Positions 1 to 5,110 of a DNA stretch of 5,477 bases are shown in pieces; position 1 is the stretch's first letter, and every line of letters starts with the position of its first letter. The notes beneath the pieces were generated by a model. The model ran no database searches, was not told where the DNA came from, and was given only the letters and a program-made list of their open reading frames with translations. This DNA is from Candidatus Omnitrophota bacterium (GTDB lineage Bacteria; Omnitrophota; Gorgyraeia; JABMRN01): the NCBI GenBank assembly GCA_013202515.1, contig JABMRN010000164.1, forward strand, positions 1 to 5,477. The letters are read 5' to 3'. A program made the translations under genes and the position numbers.

Positions 1-239
1 GGATTAAGAAATACGTCGGTGCCTATGCCGCAGCCATGAAAGGACTGGACGCGGTAATTTTTACGGCAGGAATCGGAGAAAACGTACCAGCCATAAAAAA
101 TATTGTAGCAAAAGACCTAAGGCCTATTTTTGGAAGAAGGGTAAAATTCCTTATTGTGCCAACTAATGAAGAATTGTTGATAGCGCGTGATACCTTTAGG
201 CTGATAGCAAAGAAATATATTTCAAAAGGAGATAAATAA
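1..239 (+). CDS. ackA: Acetate kinase, C-terminal fragment (5' end outside window)
   Basis: Acetate kinase interconverts acetate + ATP and acetyl phosphate + ADP in the cytoplasm. Only the last 78 residues are present; the codon phase begins at base 3 and the gene is cut by the window edge. Family signatures are clear: KKYVGAYAAAMKGLDAVIFT, then AGIGEN (the conserved C-terminal glycine-rich motif near the nucleotide site), then VPTNEELLIARDT near the end. One oddity is that only about 25 residues separate GIGEN from PTNEE. Acetate kinases I remember (E. coli, Methanosarcina) have about 45, so roughly 20 residues of the usual linker/hairpin are missing, in frame. The gap length is similar to that in butyrate kinases, but the PTNEE motif is of the acetate kinase type. 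The stop codon overlaps the rpmF start by 1 nt, implying co-transcription and translational coupling. Identity is confident; activity of this shortened form is not certain. Confidence 0.9.
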   Translation, partial: IKKYVGAYAAAMKGLDAVIFTAGIGENVPAIKNIVAKDLRPIFGRRVKFLIVPTNEELLIARDTFRLIAKKYISKGDK

Positions 240-460
240 TGGCGAATCCAAAACGTAGACATTCAAGAGAAAGAGGAAGGCTGCGCCGGACTCATTATAA
301 GGTGAAGGTAAGAAATCTCTCCACCTGTCCGCAGTGTAGCGGCCTCAAGCTTCCGCACAAGGTGTGCCCCCATTGCGGTTATTACAAGGGCAGGCAGATT
401 ATAGAGATAAAGACTGCGGAAGAAAAGAAAAAAGAACGCGAGAAAAAGAGGAAGGGTTAA
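239..460 (+). CDS. rpmF: 50S ribosomal protein L32 (zinc-binding form)
   Basis: L32 is a small component of the large ribosomal subunit. The 73-residue product begins with the typical MANPKRRHS and basic RRTH segments, followed by a zinc ribbon with four cysteines: Cys30-x2-Cys33 and Cys43-x2-Cys46 (CPQC and CPHCG). This is the zinc-containing version; paralogues lacking these cysteines exist in some bacteria as zinc-starvation forms. The C-terminal 15 residues are an unusually Lys/Glu-rich tail. A good Shine-Dalgarno (AAAGGAG, 225-231) lies 7 nt before the ATG, inside the end of ackA. rpmF directly before plsX is a widely conserved bacterial arrangement. The DUF177 (YceD) gene that often precedes rpmF is not present; ackA abuts it instead. 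Confidence 0.97.
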   Translation: MANPKRRHSRERGRLRRTHYKVKVRNLSTCPQCSGLKLPHKVCPHCGYYKGRQIIEIKTAEEKKKEREKKRKG

Positions 461-469
461 ATAAAAGCG

Positions 470-1495
470 ATGCAAAACAAAAAAGTACGCATAGCAATAG
501 ATGCGATGGGCGGGGATAGGGCACCGAGAGTAATCGTTGAGGGTGCGCTTATGGCCGCAGAGGAATTCGATTACAAGCTGGATTTAGTCGGTGATACGAG
601 AAAGATCGAAAAGTTTTTAAACGTTTATGATTACCCGAAAGACAAGATTTCCGTTGTTCATGCAAGTGAAGTGGTAAAGATGGGAGAGCCGGCAGCTGCA
701 TCTTTCCGGAGAAAAAAAGATTCTTCGATTGCGGTCGGCATGAGGCTTCTAAGAGATAAAAAGACCGATATTTTTATTAGCGCTGGAAATACCGGTGCAG
801 TCGTAACCGCTGCTGCCCTTACCCTAAAAACCCTGCCGCATATCGAGAGACCTGGAATTGCCATAGTTTTTCCTTCCTTAAAAGAGCCGATACTAATAAT
901 TGATATGGGCGCTAATATTGACGCAAAGCCTGTTCACCTTTTTCAATATGCAGTAATGGGATGGGCCTATATACGTTATATTTTGCATAGAGAGAATCCA
1001 TCCATAGGTCTTTTGAATATCGGCGAAGAAGAATCTAAGGGGACTAGCTTTATAAAAGAGGCAAGGGACATCCTTAAGAAGAGCTCTCTTAATTTCGTCG
1101 GTAACATTGAGGCACGCGACGTGTTCAGAGGCAAGGTGGATGTTGTTGTTTGTGACGGTTTTATAGGTAATATCGTTCTTAAGATAACCGAAAGTTTTGC
1201 TCACGTAACAACCGAATTATTAAAAAGGGAGTTGAACAGAAGGCTGCTGCCGAAGATAGGGGCAATTTTAAGTTTACCCGCATACAGGGCGATAAGGAAA
1301 AAGATTGATTATACCGAATATGGTGGTGCGCCTTTATTGGGAGTGGATGGAGCGGTTTTGATATCGCATGGTTCTTCGAATGCGGTAGCCATAAAAAGCG
1401 CCGTGCGTGTTGCCGGCGAATATGTTAAACACAGGGTTAATGAACATATAGTGGAGAGGCTTGAAGAATGCATGAAGAAAATAGGCAAGATATGA
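470..1495 (+). CDS. plsX: Phosphate acyltransferase PlsX (acyl-ACP to acyl-phosphate)
   Basis: PlsX converts acyl-ACP and phosphate to acyl-phosphate, the donor used by the membrane acyltransferase PlsY in the first step of phospholipid synthesis; it is a peripheral cytoplasmic protein. The 341-residue length is normal. Family motifs occur in order: IAIDAMGGDRAP (8-19), SAGNTGA (104-110), IDMGAN (144-149), NIGEEESKG (183-191), EARDVFRGKVDVVVCDGFIGN (about 214-234) and YGGAPLLGVDG (284-294). No key motif is missing. The ATG lies 9 nt after rpmF; a purine-rich GAGGAAGGG near 448-456 is rather far (about 13 nt), so initiation may rely on coupling. The TGA stop overlaps the proposed fabH start as ATGA. 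The gene sits between rpmF and fabH as in many bacterial fab operons. Confidence 0.97.
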   Translation: MQNKKVRIAIDAMGGDRAPRVIVEGALMAAEEFDYKLDLVGDTRKIEKFLNVYDYPKDKISVVHASEVVKMGEPAAASFRRKKDSSIAVGMRLLRDKKTDIFISAGNTGAVVTAAALTLKTLPHIERPGIAIVFPSLKEPILIIDMGANIDAKPVHLFQYAVMGWAYIRYILHRENPSIGLLNIGEEESKGTSFIKEARDILKKSSLNFVGNIEARDVFRGKVDVVVCDGFIGNIVLKITESFAHVTTELLKRELNRRLLPKIGAILSLPAYRAIRKKIDYTEYGGAPLLGVDGAVLISHGSSNAVAIKSAVRVAGEYVKHRVNEHIVERLEECMKKIGKI

Positions 1496-2481
1496 ACCAG
1501 GAGAAAAAAGTAGGAATAATAGGTTTAGGAAAATATTTACCAGATAACGTCATGACGAATAAAGATCTTGAAAATATGGTCGATACTACGGATGAATGGA
1601 TTACGCAGCGAACAGGTATAAAAGAAAGACGTATTGCCGGTACAGATGAGGCAACCAGTGACATGGCTTTGGCGGCAGCTGAAAGCGCACTTAAAAATGC
1701 AAAATTAAAAGCAACCGATTTGGATTTAATTATTATTGCAACCATTACCCCTGATATGTTTTTTCCCTCAACAGCTTGTATCGTTCAGCAGCGTCTAGGG
1801 GTTGAGAAAATACCAGCATTTGATATAAACGTTGCCTGTTCCGGATTTATATACGGCATAGCAATTGCTTATCAATTTATTAAAACAGGATCTTGCAAGC
1901 ATGTGCTTGTTGTCGGTGCAGAAAAAATGTCCAGCGTAACCGATTGGACAGACAGATCAACCTGTGTTCTCATGGGAGACGGGGCCGGGGCAGCTGTTTT
2001 AGGCGAAGTTAAAGAAGGCGGTATACTTTCGGTATATCTTGGTGCCGACGGCTCAAAGGGAGATTTACTTAAAATGCCTGCAGGTGGTTCAAGGATGCCG
2101 GCAAGCATAAAGAGCGTTGAAGGTAAACTTCATTATCTAAAGATGGAAGGCAATGAACTCTTCCGTCACGCGGTAAGGATAATGGCAGACGCCGCTCTTA
2201 AAGCAACCGAACCGTTAGGATTAAAAGGAGATGATATAGATCTGGTAATACCTCATCAGGCTAATATAAGAATTTTAAATGCAGTTGCTAAAAGAATGGG
2301 CATAGACCCTGAGAAAAAACTTTATCTAAATATCAAAAAATACGGTAACATGTCAGCAGCTTCAAGCGCAGTTGCATTGGCTGAGGCAGTGGAAGAAGGA
2401 AGGATAAAGAAGGGTAATGTAATTCTTCTTGATGCATTTGGTGCAGGGCTAACTTGGGGAGCAATAGTAATTAAATGGTAG
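1492..2481 (+). CDS. fabH: Beta-ketoacyl-ACP synthase III
   Basis: FabH condenses a short acyl-CoA (usually acetyl-CoA) with malonyl-ACP to start fatty-acid chains. From ATG 1492 the product has 329 residues, normal for the family. It opens with KKVGIIGLGKYLP and VDTTDEWITQRTGI, typical of the FabH N-terminus. The catalytic triad is intact: Cys116 in INVACSGF, His255 in IPHQAN and Asn286 in YGNMSAAS; GDGAGAAVL and the C-terminal DAFGAGLTWGA are also present. Start choice: ATG 1492 forms an ATGA overlap with the plsX stop, gives the usual FabH N-terminus, and has AGG at 1483-1485. An in-frame ATG at 1468 would add eight residues and has a better Shine-Dalgarno (GGAGAGG, 1453-1459), so 337 residues cannot be excluded. 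The 3' end overlaps fabD by 7 nt. Confidence 0.96.
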   Translation: MNQEKKVGIIGLGKYLPDNVMTNKDLENMVDTTDEWITQRTGIKERRIAGTDEATSDMALAAAESALKNAKLKATDLDLIIIATITPDMFFPSTACIVQQRLGVEKIPAFDINVACSGFIYGIAIAYQFIKTGSCKHVLVVGAEKMSSVTDWTDRSTCVLMGDGAGAAVLGEVKEGGILSVYLGADGSKGDLLKMPAGGSRMPASIKSVEGKLHYLKMEGNELFRHAVRIMADAALKATEPLGLKGDDIDLVIPHQANIRILNAVAKRMGIDPEKKLYLNIKKYGNMSAASSAVALAEAVEEGRIKKGNVILLDAFGAGLTWGAIVIKW

Positions 2482-3440
2482 AGGGAGAGCAAAAGATAAC
2501 GCAGGATGTTGCATATATTTTTCCCGGACAAGGTGCTCAATATGTTGGAATGGGCAAAGATCTTTATGATGCCTATCCTGTATGCAAAGAGATATTTGAT
2601 AAGGCTAATCAAATACTTAAGTTCGATTTAACTAAACTTTGTTTTGAAGGACCCAAAGAAGATTTAACCATAACTTCTAATTCGCAAGTAGCCATTCTGA
2701 CTCATTCTATTGCAGCACTTAAAGCCTTAGAAACAAATCCGCTACCCGATTTACAATATATCCCCAAATTTGCACTTGGATTAAGTCTAGGTGAATATTC
2801 TGCTCTTATTGCTTCCGGATGTCTTTCTTTTGAAGAAGGGCTTCGTCTTGTCAGGAAAAGAGGCGAATTCATGGACATGGCAGCAAAGAAGAATCCCGGA
2901 AAGATGGTATCTATTATAGGTATGTCTGTTCAGGATGTAGAGGGGCTTTGTAAAGGTATAGGCAGCTGTGAAATAGCAAACATCAACTGTCCTGGGCAGG
3001 TGGTAGTATCAGGAAAAGCCACTAATATTGAGCTATTGGCGGGGCTTGCTAAGGATAAAGGGGCAAAGAGGGCTATTCTTCTAGATGTGAGCGGGGCATT
3101 TCATTCAGACCTCATGACTCCAGCAAAGGATAAGCTCGAAAAAGAGATCGAAAACGTTGAATTTAAGGCACCTATATACCCTATAATAAGCAATGTGACT
3201 GCCAAACCTACCCAAGATCCAACAGAAATCAAGCAGAATCTTATAAAACAGGTCAATTCAAGGACCCTTTTCGAGGCTTCCATCAGATATGTTATGGATC
3301 AGGGCATAAAAACATATATTGAAGCAGGTCCCGGGACAGTTCTAAAGGGGCTTCTTAGAAAAATCGACAAGTCATTACAAGTCATTAACATAGAAAAGGC
3401 AGAACATCTAAAGCCTCTCCAGCAGGAACCCCAAGCTTAA
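2475..3440 (+). CDS. fabD: Malonyl-CoA:ACP transacylase
   Basis: FabD moves malonyl from CoA to the ACP phosphopantetheine, supplying extender units. The 321-residue protein has IFPGQGAQYVGMG (15-27, with the oxyanion-hole glutamine Gln19), the nucleophile motif GLSLGEYSAL (Ser104), the malonyl-carboxylate arginine in RKRGEFM (Arg129), the catalytic histidine in SGAFHSDLM (His210) and a conserved Gln259 (IKQVNSR). The residue before the nucleophile is Leu103 rather than the usual His of GHSLGE; I recall similar GLSLGE variants in other lineages, so this does not imply inactivity. The ATG overlaps the fabH end by 7 nt, with GGGGAG at 2456-2461 as a somewhat distant Shine-Dalgarno. It is the last gene of the housekeeping block; no clear terminator follows, only a weak GCTTAAGC palindrome at 3435-3442 before a T-rich stretch. 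Confidence 0.96.
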   Translation: MVEGEQKITQDVAYIFPGQGAQYVGMGKDLYDAYPVCKEIFDKANQILKFDLTKLCFEGPKEDLTITSNSQVAILTHSIAALKALETNPLPDLQYIPKFALGLSLGEYSALIASGCLSFEEGLRLVRKRGEFMDMAAKKNPGKMVSIIGMSVQDVEGLCKGIGSCEIANINCPGQVVVSGKATNIELLAGLAKDKGAKRAILLDVSGAFHSDLMTPAKDKLEKEIENVEFKAPIYPIISNVTAKPTQDPTEIKQNLIKQVNSRTLFEASIRYVMDQGIKTYIEAGPGTVLKGLLRKIDKSLQVINIEKAEHLKPLQQEPQA

Positions 3441-3480
3441 GCCTTATTTTTCATCCCTTCGATATTTTCACTTTCTCCTA

Positions 3481-3509
3481 TTGACAAAATCACCAATCTT
3501 CTGTATACT
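3481..3509 (+). promoter_or_regulatory. Sigma70-type promoter upstream of HTH gene
   Basis: TTGACA (3481-3486, a perfect -35 match) and TATACT (3504-3509, five of six matches to TATAAT) are separated by exactly 17 nt. Transcription would start near 3515-3518 and run rightwards, giving a leader of about 120 nt before the HTH gene. The promoter lies in the only sizeable gap in the window. It implies that the HTH gene, the ketosynthase and fabG can be expressed independently of the upstream operon. The phased decamers at 3531-3600 lie just downstream of the predicted start, a position where bound protein would usually repress. Seen directly: the elements and spacing. Inferred: activity and start site. 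Confidence 0.75.
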
Positions 3510-3530
3510 ATATGTCTCGTCACAACAACG

Positions 3531-3600
3531 TGTAATAGTGTGTAACTTTACATATTAATCCATATAATTTCGTATTAATACGTATCAATACGTATTAATA
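3531..3600 (+). repeat. Seven phased 10-bp direct repeats, candidate operator array
   Basis: Read in exact 10-nt steps from 3531, the units are TGTAATAGTG, TGTAACTTTA, CATATTAATC, CATATAATTT, CGTATTAATA, CGTATCAATA and CGTATTAATA. Positions 3, 4 and 9 (T, A, T) are invariant in all seven, and the last three differ at one base only. A 10-bp period places each unit on the same face of the helix, which suits cooperative head-to-tail protein binding. The array lies between the predicted promoter and the ribosome-binding site of the small HTH gene, so that protein is the obvious candidate ligand. The upstream units are degenerate and could partly reflect AT-rich composition; the last three are unambiguous. 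Confidence 0.7.
3571..3592. repeat. Imperfect 22-bp palindrome within the decamer array
   Basis: Centred between 3581 and 3582, the two arms pair over 11 bp with a single mismatch (A3577 against C3586). The left 12 bp (CGTATTAATACG, 3571-3582) are themselves a perfect palindrome, and AATACGTATT at 3587-3596 is another. The block can therefore be read as direct or inverted repeats, so a dimeric regulator with two-fold symmetry is an alternative to a head-to-tail array. Confidence 0.6.
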
Positions 3601-3617
3601 TTGAAAATTTTTTTTCT

Positions 3618-3625
3618 AGAAAGGA
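3618..3625 (+). promoter_or_regulatory. Ribosome-binding site that decides the HTH gene start
   Basis: AGAAAGGA ends 11 nt before the ATG at 3637, an acceptable though slightly long spacing. An earlier ATG at 3625 overlaps this motif, and a TTG at 3601 lies upstream of it and abuts the repeat array, so neither could use it. A later ATG at 3664 lacks such a motif. This supports 3637 as the start. Confidence 0.55.
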
Positions 3626-3636
3626 TGAACAAAGCA

Positions 3637-3831
3637 ATGCAAGAAATTAGAAAACCAAGCCTTATGACGGTCGAGGAGCTCGCTAAGTACCTTAGGATGA
3701 AAAGGGTCACTATTTACAAGCATGCTCAGGGAGGCAAGTTACCCGGCTTTAAGGTAGGTTCTACCTGGCGTTTCAAGAAGGCTACGATAGATCGCTGGAT
3801 TGAAGCGCAGGAAAAGAAAAATAACGACTAA
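3637..3831 (+). CDS. Small excisionase/MerR-type helix-turn-helix DNA-binding protein
   Basis: This 64-residue protein is almost entirely one winged helix-turn-helix of the excisionase family (HTH_17, MerR-like). The helix-turn-helix is about residues 10-30 (LMTVEELAKYLRMKRVTIYK), followed by the wing, GGKLPGFKVGSTWRFKKATI (32-51), and a final helix DRWIEAQEKK. There is no effector domain, dimerisation coiled coil or membrane segment. Proteins of this size include phage/transposon Xis factors and the Streptomyces developmental regulator BldC, which binds direct repeats cooperatively. No integrase, transposase or att-like sequence accompanies it here, so a transcriptional regulator is more likely than a recombination factor. 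Its own promoter and a seven-unit decamer array lie immediately upstream, suggesting autoregulation. The next gene starts 38 nt downstream without an obvious terminator between, so the ketosynthase and reductase probably share its transcript. The function assignment is by fold only; the target is inferred. Confidence 0.85.
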   Translation: MQEIRKPSLMTVEELAKYLRMKRVTIYKHAQGGKLPGFKVGSTWRFKKATIDRWIEAQEKKNND

Positions 3832-3869
3832 ATTTAGCTCCATATAGCACAATATCATATATAAAGGCA

Positions 3870-4487
3870 ATGGAGAAAAGAATAGCTATAACAGGAATAG
3901 GTGTATTAGCCTCAACCGGCATTGGTAAAGATGCCTTTTGGAAGGGTTTAAAAGACGGAAAATCAGGCATGAGGCCTGTTTCGCTCTTTGATACGTCAAA
4001 TTTAGGAAGTAAACTTGCTGGAGAGATAGTAAATTTCGACCCAAAGGCTATTTTAGGTCAGAAGGGCTTACGAAACCTGGACAGGACCACGCTTCTTGTT
4101 ATGTGTGCTTCTAAGCTAGCATTAGATGATGCTGGGCTCCCAAGCCCGGTTCCAGAAGAAGAAACGGATTATTTTGGGGTTACGCTGGGGTCAACGATGG
4201 GTAGTATCTGGTCAATAAGCGAGTTTGATAAGACGGCATTACGGGACGGGCCAAGGTCAGTTAACCCAGCACTTTTTCCCAATACAGTTATAAATTCACC
4301 AGCAAGCCATATTTCGATAAAGTTTAACATAAAGGGGTTTAATACAACGATTTCAACAGGATTTTGTTCAAGCATAGATGCAATATATTATGCAATGAAT
4401 ATGATCAACCTTTATGAGTATCATACTGTTTTAGTAGGTGGGGTTGAAGAGCTTTGCGAGAGACTTATAAGGGTTTTCATAAGATAG
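3870..4487 (+). CDS. FabF-like ketosynthase homologue, N-terminal part (frameshifted; KS-beta-like)
   Basis: This is the N-terminal half of a beta-ketoacyl-ACP synthase II homologue. It starts with KRIAITGIGVLASTGIGKDAFW and aligns along its length with FabF (FDTS near 40, NLDRTT near 69, GPRSVNPALFPNT near 127-139). Family resemblance holds to about residue 197 (VGGVEELCE), after which the frame turns into unrelated residues and stops at 4485-4487. A gapless alignment from GPR to the active-site segment places Phe165 at the position of the FabF nucleophile (E. coli Cys163). Cys166, in STGFCSS, is one residue later, so the normal condensing cysteine is missing. This points to a chain-length-factor/KS-beta-like partner rather than true FabF. 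AAAGG at 3863-3867 is only 2 nt from the ATG, a poor spacing, so expression may depend on read-through from the HTH gene. With the frame repaired, the two parts give 413 residues, the FabF length. Confidence 0.85.
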   Translation: MEKRIAITGIGVLASTGIGKDAFWKGLKDGKSGMRPVSLFDTSNLGSKLAGEIVNFDPKAILGQKGLRNLDRTTLLVMCASKLALDDAGLPSPVPEEETDYFGVTLGSTMGSIWSISEFDKTALRDGPRSVNPALFPNTVINSPASHISIKFNIKGFNTTISTGFCSSIDAIYYAMNMINLYEYHTVLVGGVEELCERLIRVFIR

Positions 4488-5110
4488 GCCATTTGGCGGG
4501 TTCAAGGCCAGGAAAAGAAGAGACTAACTGCCCTTTCGACAAACGAAGAAACGGCATAATGTTCGGAGAGGGTGTTTCAATCTTTATATTGGAGGACATG
4601 GACCATGCAAAAGAAAGATCCGCAAAAATATATGCTGAAGTCCTTGGCTATGGCACATCGTTCGATCCGAAGTCAAAGAACATATATAGTCCGAAGGCAC
4701 AAGGTGCTTCGGAAGCTATTCAAAATGCACTTGAAGATGCGAAGGTATCTACGGCCGAAATAGATTATATTTCGGCAAGTGCGAATTCAACGCTGGATTG
4801 CGATGTTATGGAGACAAGAGCAGTGAAGAATATTTTTGGAGATAGAGCAAAAGACATACCGTTGAGTAGTATTAAGTCTATGGTAGGGGAGTCATTTTCG
4901 GCTTCTGGAGCACTTAATCTAGCTGCTGGAGTAGGAGCAATTTATGAAAGCTTTTTACCGCCAACGCTTAATTATGAAGTTCCTGATAAAAGATGTGATC
5001 TCGATTGTGTGCCAAATAAAATGCGTGAGAAAAAAATAAGTAAAGTACTTGTAAACTCATTTAGTCCAACGGGAAATAATTCATGCTTAACAATAGGAGA
5101 GGTTGAATAA
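4454..5110 (+). CDS. FabF-like ketosynthase homologue, C-terminal part (frameshifted; KS-beta-like)
   Basis: This is the C-terminal half of the same ketosynthase in the -1 frame. The open frame begins at a TTG (4454), but real homology starts at TYKGFHKIG (4463), so TTG is probably not a genuine start. FabF-like segments continue: CPFDKRRNGIMFGEG, KIYAEVLGYG, DYISASANSTLD, IKSMVGESFSASGAL, LPPTLNYEVPD and the final VNSFSPTGNN. In the repaired numbering, Ser304 replaces the first catalytic His (E. coli His303, in AHGTSTP). Glu341 replaces the second (His340, in KSMTGH), while the neighbouring Lys336 is kept. The terminal GFGGTN loop of FabF, which carries the gating Phe400, is changed to SPTGNN. 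Together with the lost Cys this means no normal decarboxylative condensation. The stop codon directly abuts the fabG start. Conservation of the sequence downstream of the frameshift argues that any break is recent or artefactual. Confidence 0.85.
   Translation: MRETYKGFHKIGHLAGSRPGKEETNCPFDKRRNGIMFGEGVSIFILEDMDHAKERSAKIYAEVLGYGTSFDPKSKNIYSPKAQGASEAIQNALEDAKVSTAEIDYISASANSTLDCDVMETRAVKNIFGDRAKDIPLSSIKSMVGESFSASGALNLAAGVGAIYESFLPPTLNYEVPDKRCDLDCVPNKMREKKISKVLVNSFSPTGNNSCLTIGEVE
4458..4463 (+). other. Frameshift site in the ketosynthase (apparent 1-nt deletion)
   Basis: Upstream, the conserved frame reads GTT GAA GAG CTT TGC GAG, ending at 4460. The conserved continuation ACT TAT AAG GGT TTT CAT (TYKGFH) begins at 4463, leaving two bases where a codon of three is expected. 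Adding one base before AG (for example C, giving CAG) restores a continuous ketosynthase of 413 residues. No X-XXY-YYZ slippery heptamer is present, so programmed -1 frameshifting is not supported. A real mutation or a sequencing/assembly error is more likely. Confidence 0.8.

Noticed and set aside
893..1204. Open frames on the minus strand, for example opposite plsX, fabH and fabD
   Set aside because: Each lies fully opposite a strongly conserved gene and shows no recognisable domain; they are shadows of the coding strand.
3425..3460. Intrinsic terminator after fabD
   Set aside because: Only a GCTTAAGC palindrome with no room for a loop precedes a T-rich stretch; no stable GC-rich stem is visible.
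3531..3600. Decamer repeats as a CRISPR array
   Set aside because: Units are 10 bp and directly adjacent with no spacers, and no cas genes are present.
3637..3831. Excisionase-family protein as evidence of a prophage or integrative element
   Set aside because: No integrase, transposase, phage gene, tRNA or att-like repeat is nearby; the fold is also common in ordinary regulators.
3832..3869. Second copy of the operator or a promoter before the ketosynthase
   Set aside because: CATATA occurs at 3841 and 3856, but the 15-nt spacing breaks the 10-bp phase and there is no paired -35/-10 set; AT-rich chance matches are likely.
4362..4367. Cys166 taken as the ketosynthase nucleophile
   Set aside because: A gapless alignment from GPR onwards puts Phe165 at the catalytic position and Cys166 one residue later, and both histidines are also missing.
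4450..4470. Programmed -1 ribosomal frameshift in the ketosynthase
   Set aside because: No X-XXY-YYZ heptamer or strong downstream stem is visible; a single missing base explains the data more simply.
4572..4763. Small open frame of 63 codons inside the ketosynthase C-terminal part
   Set aside because: It overlaps well-conserved ketosynthase sequence in another frame and its product resembles no known family.
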